Positions 16,123-25,146 of a DNA stretch of 64,000 bases are shown piece after piece. The translations under genes and the position numbers were made by a program. A model generated the notes under the pieces. That model was not told where the DNA came from and searched no databases. It saw nothing but the letters and a program-made list of their open reading frames with translations. Location of the stretch: assembly GCF_900111985.1 (NCBI RefSeq), contig NZ_FOKI01000003.1, forward strand, positions 62,001-126,000, given 5' to 3'. Positions within the stretch are counted from its first letter, which is position 1. Every line of letters begins with the position of its first letter. This stretch comes from Clostridium frigidicarnis. GTDB lineage: Bacteria; Bacillota; Clostridia; Clostridiales; Clostridiaceae.

Positions 16123-17001
16123 CTATTTAACACTCTCTATAAAACTTTTTAAAGCTTTTTCCCAGTGTCTCATCCCATTTCCTACTGTGCATTTTAACAT
16201 CATATTATCTAATGATGAAAAAGCAGGTCTTTTAGCAGCTCTATCAAGCTTATCTGATGTTATTGGTTCTACTTTACATTCTATACCTGAAAATCCAACT
16301 ATAGCTTTAGCAAAATCATACCAGCTACACTCACCTTCTCCTGTACAATGGTAAACTCCATACTCTTCAGTTCCAATTAATTTTAATATATGATAAGCTA
16401 AATCCTCTGCATAAGTAGGATTTCCTCTTTGATCGTTAACTACAGTTAATTGTCCTCTTTCTTTTGCTGCATTCATTATTGTTTTTACAAAGTTTTTCCC
16501 AACATGACCATATAGCCAAGCTGTTCTAACTATAAAATACTTTGTACAAAATTCCCTAACATATTGTTCCCCTAAAAGCTTAGTTTTACCATAAGCACTT
16601 ACTGGGTTTGTAATATCACATTCTTTATATGGTATTGTTCCATTTCCTTCAAAAACATAATCTGTAGAAACTTGTATAAGCTTTGCTCCTATTTCTTCAC
16701 AAACCATAGCCAAATTTCTAGCTCCTAATGCATTAACCTTAAATGCTAATTCATAATTTGATTCGCATCCATCAACATTAGTACATGCTGCACAGTTTAT
16801 AACTGCATCAGGTCTTTCATTATTAAAAATCTCTCTAACCTTGTTTAAATCAGTTATATCCATAATATCTGAATCAAATCCTACTATTTTAGCATTTTTT
16901 AATTCCTTAGAAATCTCTCCAATATCACTACACCCTCTATCCAAAATATTGACTATTTGATTAGCCAGTTGTCCTTTAGAACCTGTAATTAAAATTTTCA
17001 T
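16123..17001 (-). CDS. rmlD: dTDP-4-dehydrorhamnose reductase RmlD
   Basis: This cytoplasmic SDR enzyme of about 292 residues catalyses the last step of dTDP-L-rhamnose synthesis. Visible are the nucleotide motif GSKGQLANQI at the N-terminus, STDYVFEG, the catalytic YGKTKLLGE, and the RTAWLYG and QRGNPTYAEDLA blocks typical of RmlD. ATG 17001 has GGGGAGAGATTAAT; the upstream TTG at 17019 is less likely. It almost abuts the GT4 gene (stop 17003). rmlC is three genes upstream, while rmlA and rmlB are at 30-32 kb, so the rhamnose pathway is split between two sub-clusters. Confidence 0.93.
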   Translation of the reverse strand: MKILITGSKGQLANQIVNILDRGCSDIGEISKELKNAKIVGFDSDIMDITDLNKVREIFNNERPDAVINCAACTNVDGCESNYELAFKVNALGARNLAMVCEEIGAKLIQVSTDYVFEGNGTIPYKECDITNPVSAYGKTKLLGEQYVREFCTKYFIVRTAWLYGHVGKNFVKTIMNAAKERGQLTVVNDQRGNPTYAEDLAYHILKLIGTEEYGVYHCTGEGECSWYDFAKAIVGFSGIECKVEPITSDKLDRAAKRPAFSSLDNMMLKCTVGNGMRHWEKALKSFIESVK

Positions 17002-17002
17002 A

Positions 17003-18073
17003 TTAATCTCTCCCCTCAATAACTATTCTCCACTTATCTGCGATATTCTCCACATAATATTGTCTACTGTTCTCTATAGCATTTCTAGACATCTTAACTC
17101 GTAGATCTTTATCACTCATAAGTTTTTTCATGGCTTTGCTTAGCTCTTCAACATTGTTTTGTGGAACAATTAATCCATCCTCTTCATGTACAATTATTTC
17201 TCTTGGTCCAGTTCGTATATCAAAACTAATAGATGGTATTCCACAAGCTTTACATTCTACTAACATCATAGGGAATCCCTCTGTTTGAGATGTTAATACT
17301 GTAAATGCTGCTTCCTCATACTTTTTCTTAACATCACTGCAAAAACCTGAAAATATAATTTGACCTTCCATATTATATTCCTTAACCATATTCTGAAGTT
17401 TTTCTCTTTCATCTCCATCTCCCACAATTTCTAAAGTCCACTGAGGAAATTCCTTATGTATTAACTTAAATCCATTAATTAAATAATCAATAGACTTCTC
17501 GGTACTAAGCCTTCCAACACTTATAATCTTATTGCTATTTCCATCATAAGGTTCTTCATTTCTAAATGGAGTTGCATTAGGCATAACCATTGTGTTTTTA
17601 CAGAACTTACTATATATTTCTTTATCTCTTTCTGTTAATAACACCAATGGATCTAATCTTCTATAAAAAATTCTTTCCATAATTCTAAAAACAATATTAT
17701 CAAAATAATATTGTCCATGCTGACATGCTATTATTTTGGGTTTAATCTTATTTTTTAATATAGAGAAATAAACATTTGTTTTAGTATATAAACTAAATAA
17801 TACTTCTATATCTATCTCATTAAAAAGTTTTTTATACATTTTAAGACCTTTAGTATGCTTCTTAAAAAAGTTTCCGCTATTATCATAATTTAAATACATT
17901 ACATCAACATTATGGTCTAATTCAAATCCTATTTTAGAATTCTTAGGTGGTATTAAAGATATAATTTTTATCTTATATCCGTAAAATTTAGAAAAATGGT
18001 TTGCAAGCATACAAACCACTCTCTCAACCCCACCTACTGCAGTAATGTCCTCAACTAAAAATCCAACTTTCAT
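17003..18073 (-). CDS. GT4 family glycosyltransferase
   Basis: The retaining GT-B enzyme of about 356 residues begins MKVGFLVEDITAVGGVERVV, the usual glycine-rich acceptor-side loop. It has SVGRLSTEKSIDYLI and the donor-binding EGFPMMLVECKACGIPSI (EX7E motif). The start at 18073 is set by GAGGAGAAGATTA; a TTG frame extension to 18088 is ignored. It lies 21 bases after licD and abuts rmlD. It likely adds one sugar of the repeat unit on the cytoplasmic face; donor and linkage are unknown. Confidence 0.86.
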   Translation of the reverse strand: MKVGFLVEDITAVGGVERVVCMLANHFSKFYGYKIKIISLIPPKNSKIGFELDHNVDVMYLNYDNSGNFFKKHTKGLKMYKKLFNEIDIEVLFSLYTKTNVYFSILKNKIKPKIIACQHGQYYFDNIVFRIMERIFYRRLDPLVLLTERDKEIYSKFCKNTMVMPNATPFRNEEPYDGNSNKIISVGRLSTEKSIDYLINGFKLIHKEFPQWTLEIVGDGDEREKLQNMVKEYNMEGQIIFSGFCSDVKKKYEEAAFTVLTSQTEGFPMMLVECKACGIPSISFDIRTGPREIIVHEEDGLIVPQNNVEELSKAMKKLMSDKDLRVKMSRNAIENSRQYYVENIADKWRIVIEGRD

Positions 18074-18094
18074 TAATCTTCTCCTCAAGAAATC

Positions 18095-18919
18095 TTAGTT
18101 TAAATCCTTAATATAAACAGCGTCACTATGGGATGGCATTCTATATTCTTTTGGTGGTAGCTGTGTCCAATTCCCATATAATTTTTTTAAAAATTCATCG
18201 CTGTTATTTGGTATCGGAAATTCAATGCCCTCAAAACTATGTGTAGATAATGGAAAAATGTCCTGCTTATCTATATCTAACTCCCAAGGCACCTCAACCC
18301 CATAATTAAGTTTATTACTTGTTTTTCTATATTTAGTATTATATTTTTTATGTATTCTACCTAAATAATCATTATAATCTATTAATTTATATAACAAACC
18401 TAATGTCTTTAACCCACATATACCAATATTTTTAGGTAGATTTTTTATAATTGGCTTCTTAAATCTAGTTTTTGTATATGCCCTTAAAAACATTACATTA
18501 GTTATAGTCTTTTTCCTTTTAACATCCTCATCACTTAAAGTATCATATGGAAAAATATCTACAAACAACCCTGAGTGGGCATTATTATTATTTTCTTCCT
18601 CAAGGATCTTACTATTATTATCCTTTACCTTTATCCACGAAGCTTCAGAATATGTATCGGTTAAAGGAGTTTGAAGAAAATACTTTTCTCCAAACTCGCT
18701 TTGTGCAATGCTTATGAACTTTACGTAATCTTGCCTAAGCATACCTATGTCTAAATCATCATCCCATGGTATAAAACCATCATGTCTCATAGCACCAAGA
18801 AGAGTTCCTCCATCAAGCCAATATGTTATGTTGTGCTTTTTACAAATTCTATCTATTTCCCTCAAAATCTGAAACATTCTACATTGTGCTTCCCTTAAAC
18901 TACAAACTCTATATTCCAT
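18095..18919 (-). CDS. licD: LicD phosphocholine transferase
   Basis: The 274-residue protein has the LicD signature YWLDGGTLLGAMRHDGFIPW followed by DDDLDIGM (about residues 33-60), which holds the metal-binding aspartates. It would transfer phosphocholine from CDP-choline to a surface glycan or teichoic-type unit. AGGAGCATGTT precedes the ATG. It lies between rmlC and a GT4 gene, about 9 kb from licA-B-C, so supply and use of CDP-choline are encoded in separate operons here. LicD-family proteins also transfer other phospho-groups. The presence of licABC makes phosphocholine the best guess. Confidence 0.88.
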   Translation of the reverse strand: MEYRVCSLREAQCRMFQILREIDRICKKHNITYWLDGGTLLGAMRHDGFIPWDDDLDIGMLRQDYVKFISIAQSEFGEKYFLQTPLTDTYSEASWIKVKDNNSKILEEENNNNAHSGLFVDIFPYDTLSDEDVKRKKTITNVMFLRAYTKTRFKKPIIKNLPKNIGICGLKTLGLLYKLIDYNDYLGRIHKKYNTKYRKTSNKLNYGVEVPWELDIDKQDIFPLSTHSFEGIEFPIPNNSDEFLKKLYGNWTQLPPKEYRMPSHSDAVYIKDLN

Positions 18920-18935
18920 AACATGCTCCTAAATC

Positions 18936-19493
18936 TTAAAGCTCTATTTTACAATGCTTTAATGTTTTCGCCTTTTTATCTTTTTCTGAAAGCAGTATTT
19001 CATCAATTCCTTCTATTGGCCATTGTATATTGATATCTGGGTCATTCCATGCAATTCCGCCTTCATATCTAGGATTGTATAAATTAGTACATTTATATAC
19101 AAACTCAGCTTCATCTGACAAAACTACAAATCCATGAGCAAATCCTTCTGGAATATAAAACATTTTTTTATTTTCTTCACTTAAATGAACTCCTTGCCAT
19201 TTTCCATAAGTTTCTGATCCTTTCCTTAAATCCACAGCTACATCAAAAACTTCTCCCTTTATAACTCTAACAAGTTTACCCTGCTGATCTTGAGTTTGGA
19301 AATGTAATCCTCTAAGTACTCCCTTTTTAGACTTTGATTGATTATCTTGAACAAACTGCATTGAAAGTCCTGCATCATTAAATTCTTTATAATTATAAGT
19401 TTCCATAAAGAAACCTCTATGATCTCCAAAAACTGTTGGCTCTATTATATACACATCTTTTATTTCTGTTTCTAAGAATTTAAACTTAGCCAC
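18936..19493 (-). CDS. rmlC: dTDP-4-dehydrorhamnose 3,5-epimerase RmlC
   Basis: The 185-residue cupin enzyme has the full RmlC pattern: DHRGFFMETYN, QDNQSKSKKGVLRGLHFQ, the RVIKGEVFDVAVDLRKGS strand, and the GFAHGFVVLSDEAEF core with catalytic His and Tyr. It epimerises dTDP-4-keto-6-deoxyglucose on the way to dTDP-rhamnose. The start is GTG at 19493 with AGGAG about 11 bases upstream. It sits 16 bases before licD and 16 bases after a GT2 gene, indicating one operon. Confidence 0.95.
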   Translation of the reverse strand: MAKFKFLETEIKDVYIIEPTVFGDHRGFFMETYNYKEFNDAGLSMQFVQDNQSKSKKGVLRGLHFQTQDQQGKLVRVIKGEVFDVAVDLRKGSETYGKWQGVHLSEENKKMFYIPEGFAHGFVVLSDEAEFVYKCTNLYNPRYEGGIAWNDPDINIQWPIEGIDEILLSEKDKKAKTLKHCKIEL

Positions 19494-19509
19494 TATAATC
19501 CACTCTCCT

Positions 19510-20511
19510 TTACTTTTTAAGTAAACATCCTTTTATTTTTAAGCATGCTAAAACATATGACTTTCCTAAATTATAATTAATATTATATAATTTTAATCTT
19601 ATATTATCATTTTTACTTAATTTACATATAAAATTTTTATAATATTTATTTTCATTGATATTATACCCATAATTTTTCCAATTATAATAAAGAGCTTTAT
19701 GTGATTCTCCTATTATATTAGACGTTACAACATTATAATAGTATAAGTGTTGAAATGCAAGTAATTCAAAATTCCCCTTAAATCTTTCATACTTACAGCT
19801 ATAATCCAAATAAGTTTTTATTTTCTCTATACTCTTTAATATATCTAAAACCTTTTTAGAATCTGTTTTAGTTACACTTGTGCCTCTTTGTAAGTAATAA
19901 TATAAGCACTTATTAACTTTACACACCTTCTTTGCATAACATGCTATATGTACACTAGTCGCCATATCCTCAGCAAATGCAATGTTTTCTGGGCATTTTA
20001 TATTGTGCTTAATTAAAATTTCTCTTCGTATAAGTTTACTCCAAAGAGATAATGCTACCGAAGAACTTAAACATAATTCTAGGTATTCATCACCTGATAT
20101 ACATTTAAATGCTTCTTCTTTGTTTATTATATTTGTACCATCTTCATAGCTAAAAGCATAATTGTAGCAAACTAAATCAGCATCTTCATCTTTAGCTTTT
20201 TTATATAGAAGTTCTATGGCTGTAAAATCTACATAATCATCACCATCAATGAACATAACATATTCACCTCTAGCATGACTAAGACCTTCATTCCTTGCTT
20301 TACTAACACCCTCGTTCTTCTTATCTACAATAATTATTCTGTTGTCTAATTCTCTTAAATACTTTATTTTTAATAAAGTGTCATCTTTTGATCCATCATT
20401 GACCACAATAATTTCTATATCATCTTGAGTTTGATTCATTATAGACTTCATGCATACATCTATATATTTTTCTATATTATATGCAGCTACAATAACACTC
20501 ACCTTAGCCAC
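19510..20511 (-). CDS. GT2 family glycosyltransferase
   Basis: The 333-residue protein has a GT-A fold start (VSVIVAAYNIEKYIDVCMKS), VNDGSKDDT, ARNEGLSHARGEYVMFIDGDDYVD with the metal-binding DGDD near residue 95, and a less conserved C-terminal half. It starts at GTG 20511 behind a run of seven G on the coding strand, which serves as its Shine-Dalgarno. It resembles the gene at 22156 over the first 200 residues, suggesting duplication. The role is addition of a sugar to the repeat unit; specificity is unknown. Confidence 0.86.
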   Translation of the reverse strand: MAKVSVIVAAYNIEKYIDVCMKSIMNQTQDDIEIIVVNDGSKDDTLLKIKYLRELDNRIIIVDKKNEGVSKARNEGLSHARGEYVMFIDGDDYVDFTAIELLYKKAKDEDADLVCYNYAFSYEDGTNIINKEEAFKCISGDEYLELCLSSSVALSLWSKLIRREILIKHNIKCPENIAFAEDMATSVHIACYAKKVCKVNKCLYYYLQRGTSVTKTDSKKVLDILKSIEKIKTYLDYSCKYERFKGNFELLAFQHLYYYNVVTSNIIGESHKALYYNWKNYGYNINENKYYKNFICKLSKNDNIRLKLYNINYNLGKSYVLACLKIKGCLLKK

Positions 20512-20518
20512 TAATATT

Positions 20519-20525
20519 CCCCCCC
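20519..20525 (-). promoter_or_regulatory. G7 tract as Shine-Dalgarno of the GT2 gene
   Basis: A run of seven G (C on the plus strand), followed by AATATTA and GTG, is the only ribosome binding site for the GT2 gene. In such AT-rich DNA a run this long is unusual, and slippage would alter the strength or spacing of the site. Confidence 0.5.
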
Positions 20526-20571
20526 AGGTTGCTTCTTATAAAGCCATTATACTAAAAAATATACATATCTT

Positions 20572-22035
20572 TTAATATAAATTAGAATCTTTTAAATTTA
20601 AAAATTCTTCTCCCTTTATATATAGCATTGCTAAAGCCAAAACTATATAATAAGGAAAAAATCCGAAAGTATCTGAATTAAAACCACTCATCATAACTCC
20701 TGCTATTAAAGTAATGATTACCATACCAGTAACATCAAATCTACTATTTATAAATCTAGCTAAACATTGAATAGTTATACTTAGCCAAAGAATAACCCAA
20801 AGTGCAGCTCCAACAAATCCAAACTCTGCTAATATTCTAAAATGTATTGAAAATGCTGGTGGCCATGCTGCTGATTCTGGGTCTATCCAGTTCTTTATTT
20901 CATCTGATCGCTTAGTGTCATCATCTATATAATTAGATACATTAAACCCATATTGACCTAACCCAACACCTTTAATTGGATTATCCAAACTCATTTTTGT
21001 TGCCGCTTTCCAAAGTCCTGTTCTTGCAACATTGGACATATTATTTTCATCATTTAAAGATCCATATACATCTCCTAGTGCTAAAGAACTTGATGTATTT
21101 CTATCATACTCAACTCTTTCCTCTGAAGCTCTGTTGTAAAATAAACTATTTACACCAAATGCCATAACCATACTAATAATAGCAACAAGTATTGTATTTA
21201 TAATGCTTCTTTTATTTTTACTTAGAAAAAGTCCATAACATAATATCATAGCTGCTTGAACTAAAACCATCATATATCCAATTCTAGATTTTGAGAAAAA
21301 TATTAAAATTAATAAATATACATTTAATAAAACAAACCAAAAGTTTTTATTTGTTTTTTTTGTATAAATATAACTTGCTATAAATGGAAATGCAAAAGTC
21401 ACAAACATAGCAAAATACGAAGCTTCTCCGCAAATTGATCTTACTCCTCTAGGATATAGATCTCCTCTAAAATACATATTTACAAAATAAGATATTCCTT
21501 TTAAAGCTTCATCAAAAACTCTTATATTTAAAAGATATCCTACTTCCATAAAAGAATATATTCCACATATAAGAAAACTTATTGTTACAAATTTTCTCAT
21601 AAATGTCATACTTAATTTGTTTGATTTTACTATATAATAAACACAATAAAAGCTTAGAATACAGAAACCTAAAACCCCAACTTGAAGTATCAGTTTTTCT
21701 AGTCCACTTCTGCCCTTAAAGGTATTGCTCATTATATTACTAAAATTAAAAGCTGTTGAAATACATACCCATACTAAAAACGCCATAAGTATATAGATAG
21801 ATATATTATTAATTCTATAAAATCTTCTTTTTACAAAAACCATATCTACAAATACTAGCATTATAATAAATATAAATACATATGCACTACCTTGCGCTCC
21901 AAGTTCCCCCATAAACTTTTTCATATATGGCAAATTCATAAAAGGAATACTTATTAGCATAACAGCTAAAGCTATTTTCAAAAATTTATCTATCCTACTT
22001 TCTCCATAAAAATCATTATTCATCATCATGTTCAT
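20572..22035 (-). CDS. Wzy/O-antigen-ligase-like polymerase, copy 1
   Basis: The membrane protein of about 487 residues has 10-12 hydrophobic segments and a large outside loop with GVGLGQYGFN in the O-antigen ligase/polymerase (Wzy_C) region. It likely polymerises lipid-linked repeat units outside the membrane. The start ATG at 22035 has AAGGAGTG with 8-base spacing; a TTG one codon upstream is not needed. The N-terminus is oddly Met-rich (MNMMMNN). It is one of three such polymerase-like genes here and belongs with the nearby rmlC/licD sub-cluster. Confidence 0.8.
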   Translation of the reverse strand: MNMMMNNDFYGESRIDKFLKIALAVMLISIPFMNLPYMKKFMGELGAQGSAYVFIFIIMLVFVDMVFVKRRFYRINNISIYILMAFLVWVCISTAFNFSNIMSNTFKGRSGLEKLILQVGVLGFCILSFYCVYYIVKSNKLSMTFMRKFVTISFLICGIYSFMEVGYLLNIRVFDEALKGISYFVNMYFRGDLYPRGVRSICGEASYFAMFVTFAFPFIASYIYTKKTNKNFWFVLLNVYLLILIFFSKSRIGYMMVLVQAAMILCYGLFLSKNKRSIINTILVAIISMVMAFGVNSLFYNRASEERVEYDRNTSSSLALGDVYGSLNDENNMSNVARTGLWKAATKMSLDNPIKGVGLGQYGFNVSNYIDDDTKRSDEIKNWIDPESAAWPPAFSIHFRILAEFGFVGAALWVILWLSITIQCLARFINSRFDVTGMVIITLIAGVMMSGFNSDTFGFFPYYIVLALAMLYIKGEEFLNLKDSNLY

Positions 22036-22155
22036 CAATTACACTCCTTATACAACATCTGTTAACTTCAAATTTAAATATATTATTTCTGTATATTTAT
22101 TATACTCATTTTTTCAATTTTAAAGTCATACACTACTATTTTAATATAACTAGCT

Positions 22156-23163
22156 TTATTCTCCAAATGTTATTATATCTTTATTAAATCTTTTAGTAAA
22201 TTTAAATATTATACAAGCTAAATTATAGTTAAACAAAACAAGTCTACTTTTTAGTCTTTTATTAAAGGATAAGCTATTTATAAAATTCTTATAATGTATA
22301 TTGAATCTTATTTTTTTTCTAGTATTCTTCCATCTACAATACATGTCCACTGTTACTTCATTGTTAGTCTTTGCTTCTATTACTCTATAATAGAACACAT
22401 AAAGGTACTCAAAAAATTCTATTTCATCTTTTAGTTTATGGTATAAATCAATTTCATAAAAATATTGAGTTAAACAAATTACACTATCATATATGCTATA
22501 GCTTTTTTCATTGTTAGTTGCAGTAATCCTTTCAGGTCTTTGAATATAGTGAACAAAGGACTTATTAAATTTAATTATTTTTTTGCTATTATAAATTAAT
22601 TTAATTAATGTACAAGCATCTTCTCCAAGAGTTATATTTTCAGGAAACAATATATTATGTTCAATAAAAAGCTTTCTTTTAAACATTTTATTCCATATTA
22701 CCCCACTACTTTGACCAAGTAAAATTTTCTTTATATATTCAATGTTGTCTATACTATCATCATTAAACTCAAAGTAATAATCCATTATTTTTTTTCCATA
22801 ATCTAAATAAAAATCACTTACTAAAATATCGCCATCTTCATTAATTAAGAATGAATACATTTCTTCTACTGCTGTATTTTCAACCCAATCATCTCCATCA
22901 AGAAACATTAAATAATCACCTACAGAAGATTTAATGCCTTGATTTCGTGCAGATGATACTCCCTTATTCTCTTTCTGTATAACCTTTATTCTTGAATCAA
23001 CATTAGCATATTCCTCTATTATATCGTGAGTATTATCCTCTGACCCATCATTAATAACTATAATTTCAATGTTTTTAAATGTCTGATTTATTGCTGAATT
23101 TAGTGTTCTACCTATATATTTTTCAACATTGTAAGCAGGTATAATAATACTTACATCTACCAT
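22156..23163 (-). CDS. GT2 family glycosyltransferase
   Basis: The GT-A protein of about 335 residues begins MVDVSIIIPAYNVEKYIGRT. It has VINDGSEDNT, SSARNQGIKSSVGDYLMFLD and GDDWVE at about residue 95. It parallels the GT2 at 19510. The frame opens at a GTG (23193) lying inside an R3 repeat half, so that start is unlikely. ATG 23178 overlaps a possible AAGAAGG site, and ATG 23163 gives the usual family start; the choice between them is unresolved. The role is glycan assembly, with unknown sugar. Confidence 0.82.
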   Translation of the reverse strand: MVDVSIIIPAYNVEKYIGRTLNSAINQTFKNIEIIVINDGSEDNTHDIIEEYANVDSRIKVIQKENKGVSSARNQGIKSSVGDYLMFLDGDDWVENTAVEEMYSFLINEDGDILVSDFYLDYGKKIMDYYFEFNDDSIDNIEYIKKILLGQSSGVIWNKMFKRKLFIEHNILFPENITLGEDACTLIKLIYNSKKIIKFNKSFVHYIQRPERITATNNEKSYSIYDSVICLTQYFYEIDLYHKLKDEIEFFEYLYVFYYRVIEAKTNNEVTVDMYCRWKNTRKKIRFNIHYKNFINSLSFNKRLKSRLVLFNYNLACIIFKFTKRFNKDIITFGE

Positions 23164-23194
23164 ATCAATTTTAACCATCCTTCTTAGGCACATG

Positions 23195-23245
23195 ACACTA
23201 AATAGACTTCCATACTGACTTGTTATTTTTTGAATGTGCCTTATA
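23195..23245. repeat. R3 repeat, right-half fragment
   Basis: TGACACTAAATAGACTTCC, CATACTGACTTGTTATTTTT and TGAATGTGCCTTATA match the right arm and outer flank of the R3 element at 11.7 kb. The left arm is missing here. Confidence 0.65.
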
Positions 23246-23323
23246 TTTTTAATTTAATACTCTATTTTCATGAAATACTTTTATTATAAAATTTATTCTT
23301 TATAATGTCCAATTTACTTTAGG

Positions 23324-23386
23324 TACATGAAAGAAAATAACAAGTTAAAGATGCTATGTATATTTTGTGTGAAACAAGGAGTTTGC
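23324..23386. repeat. R3 repeat, left-half fragment
   Basis: GTACATGAAAGAAAATAACA, AGTTAAAGATGCTATGTATA and TTTTGTGTGAAACAAGG match the left arm of the 11.7 kb R3 element. The two halves here are in the opposite order to the intact copy and are separated by about 80 unrelated AT-rich bases. Confidence 0.65.
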
Positions 23387-23389
23387 ACC

Positions 23390-23425
23390 AAAAATCACCT
23401 ATAATAACATTTACAGGTGATTTTT
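23390..23425 (-). terminator. Intrinsic terminator of the flippase gene at 23433
   Basis: AAAAATCACCT and AGGTGATTTTT form an 11-bp perfect stem eight bases past the stop. It ends the unit made by the 24950-23433 gene, so the sub-cluster from 23163 downward needs its own promoter. Confidence 0.75.
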
Positions 23426-23432
23426 GCTATAT

Positions 23433-24950
23433 TTAACTTTTAATTGATTTAATTTTAGATAAAATTAAATCTTTAAAATATATAAATTCTGGAGTTTTCC
23501 TATATAAAATAAATAAAAATACATTAATATACACTACATTAAACATACATTTAATTACAAAACTTCCTATACCAAATGAAAGCGGAATTTTATTCATTAA
23601 AAAATTTGATGTAACTAAAATAATGATTGTTATAACAGTCTTTTTAAAGTAATTATAAAAATAACCTGATACATTTCTTTTAAATACAATTCTATAAACT
23701 AGCACTGGTCTTATCCAAAATACAACAGCTAAGCTACTTGTTATTGTTCCTATAATTACTCCTGCAATACCAAACCACCTTGCAAGTATTATAGAAACCA
23801 CGAAATTTATTAAAGCTTCAAAAATTGGTGCAAATCTATCTTCTTTATATATTCCTGCCGCTTCTTTAAATTTTTCTAAGCTTGGTCGCATATTAGTTAT
23901 AAAAAAACTAACTATCATTAATGCTAAAACTATATTATCTAAATATAAATCTCCAACCCAAAGGTGTATAAAGTTATGCATAGTATTATAAATAGATATA
24001 CTTATAAAACACACTACCCAAAAGTTAAAAAAGAATAATCTTTTAAATACTGTATATGTTTTTTCTTCACTAGAGGAACTAATTAAATTTCCTATACTTG
24101 ACATTACACTTTCAAATATTTTACTAATGAGACTACCGAAAAAAGTTATAATCATTAAATAGTTACTATATGTTCCTAGATTTGTTAAGGTAACAAAATA
24201 CGCCATTACCATATAATCTGTACCAAACACAACAAATCCACCTATTTTATGTAATGCTAGAGCTTTTAGATTTGTATATATACCTTGCTTAGTACTTATA
24301 TCCAAAGTTCCTTCACATTCCAATACATGTTTATAATTTTTATTTATTATCCTATTTATTACTGAATAATATAAGATATTACAGACAGTCTCTACAATTA
24401 AAAATCCTTTATATGATTTGAATTTATATAAAACTGCTAATTGTATTAAATTTTTTAAAATTTTAAATATACCATCATATTTATATATAGTGTAGTTTTC
24501 TTGATACACATAAAGTAACGTAAGCTTGTGAGAAAAAAAGTAACTAAATGATGTATTTATTAAATATATTAAATAATACACTATTACATCACCCATAGGT
24601 ACTTGACCTTTTGTAAATATACCTAAGAATGGTATAAATAAAACTCCACATACAAGCATAATAACGCCAGCAATTGCATACATCTTTCTATAAAGATCCA
24701 TTATACCCTTTATTAACTTCACATTTCCTTCAGCTACTGGCTTATATAATGCAAACATTACTGCACTACCTATTCCCAGCTCTGCAAGATTTATTAAATT
24801 TAAAATACTACTAAGTAATGAATTTAATCCATTTATATCATTTCCTAGTTCTTTTATAAATGTACCTTTTACTACAAAAGTAAGTATTGATAACAATAAA
24901 TAAAAAAACATATTATATTTTGCATTTTTTATTGCCTTTTTAGTTCTCAC
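23433..24950 (-). CDS. Wzx-like polysaccharide flippase, copy 2
   Basis: The 505-residue membrane protein has about 12-14 hydrophobic segments. Its N-terminal NAKYNMFFYLLLSILTFVVKG and GNDINGLNSLLSSILNLINL place it in the MOP/Wzx group of lipopolysaccharide or teichoic unit exporters. The start is GTG 24950 with AAGGAG at 8 bases. It stands alone between two terminators (25057-25095 upstream, 23390-23425 downstream), so it is a monocistronic unit. It is not closely similar to the flippase at 14658, as judged by eye. Confidence 0.84.
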   Translation of the reverse strand: MRTKKAIKNAKYNMFFYLLLSILTFVVKGTFIKELGNDINGLNSLLSSILNLINLAELGIGSAVMFALYKPVAEGNVKLIKGIMDLYRKMYAIAGVIMLVCGVLFIPFLGIFTKGQVPMGDVIVYYLIYLINTSFSYFFSHKLTLLYVYQENYTIYKYDGIFKILKNLIQLAVLYKFKSYKGFLIVETVCNILYYSVINRIINKNYKHVLECEGTLDISTKQGIYTNLKALALHKIGGFVVFGTDYMVMAYFVTLTNLGTYSNYLMIITFFGSLISKIFESVMSSIGNLISSSSEEKTYTVFKRLFFFNFWVVCFISISIYNTMHNFIHLWVGDLYLDNIVLALMIVSFFITNMRPSLEKFKEAAGIYKEDRFAPIFEALINFVVSIILARWFGIAGVIIGTITSSLAVVFWIRPVLVYRIVFKRNVSGYFYNYFKKTVITIIILVTSNFLMNKIPLSFGIGSFVIKCMFNVVYINVFLFILYRKTPEFIYFKDLILSKIKSIKS

Positions 24951-25056
24951 ATTAACGACTCCTTATATTAAAAACTATTTTTCATTAAGTAACCTTATTA
25001 TAATTTTTATTTATATCTTTGTCCAATCTACCTTTATATCTTTGTTGTAAAAGCAA

Positions 25057-25095
25057 AGAAAAATCATCCTAAATTCACATATTTAAGATGATTCT
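25057..25095 (-). terminator. Intrinsic terminator of the endolysin-like amidase
   Basis: In minus sense AGAATCATCTTAAAT pairs with ATTTAGGATGATTTTTCT around a short loop, with a T-rich end. It lies about 50 bases past the stop at 25147. Confidence 0.72.
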
Positions 25096-25146
25096 TATAG
25101 CAATATAAAAAATTTTTGTTAATTTAAAGTATGCTTACATATATAT

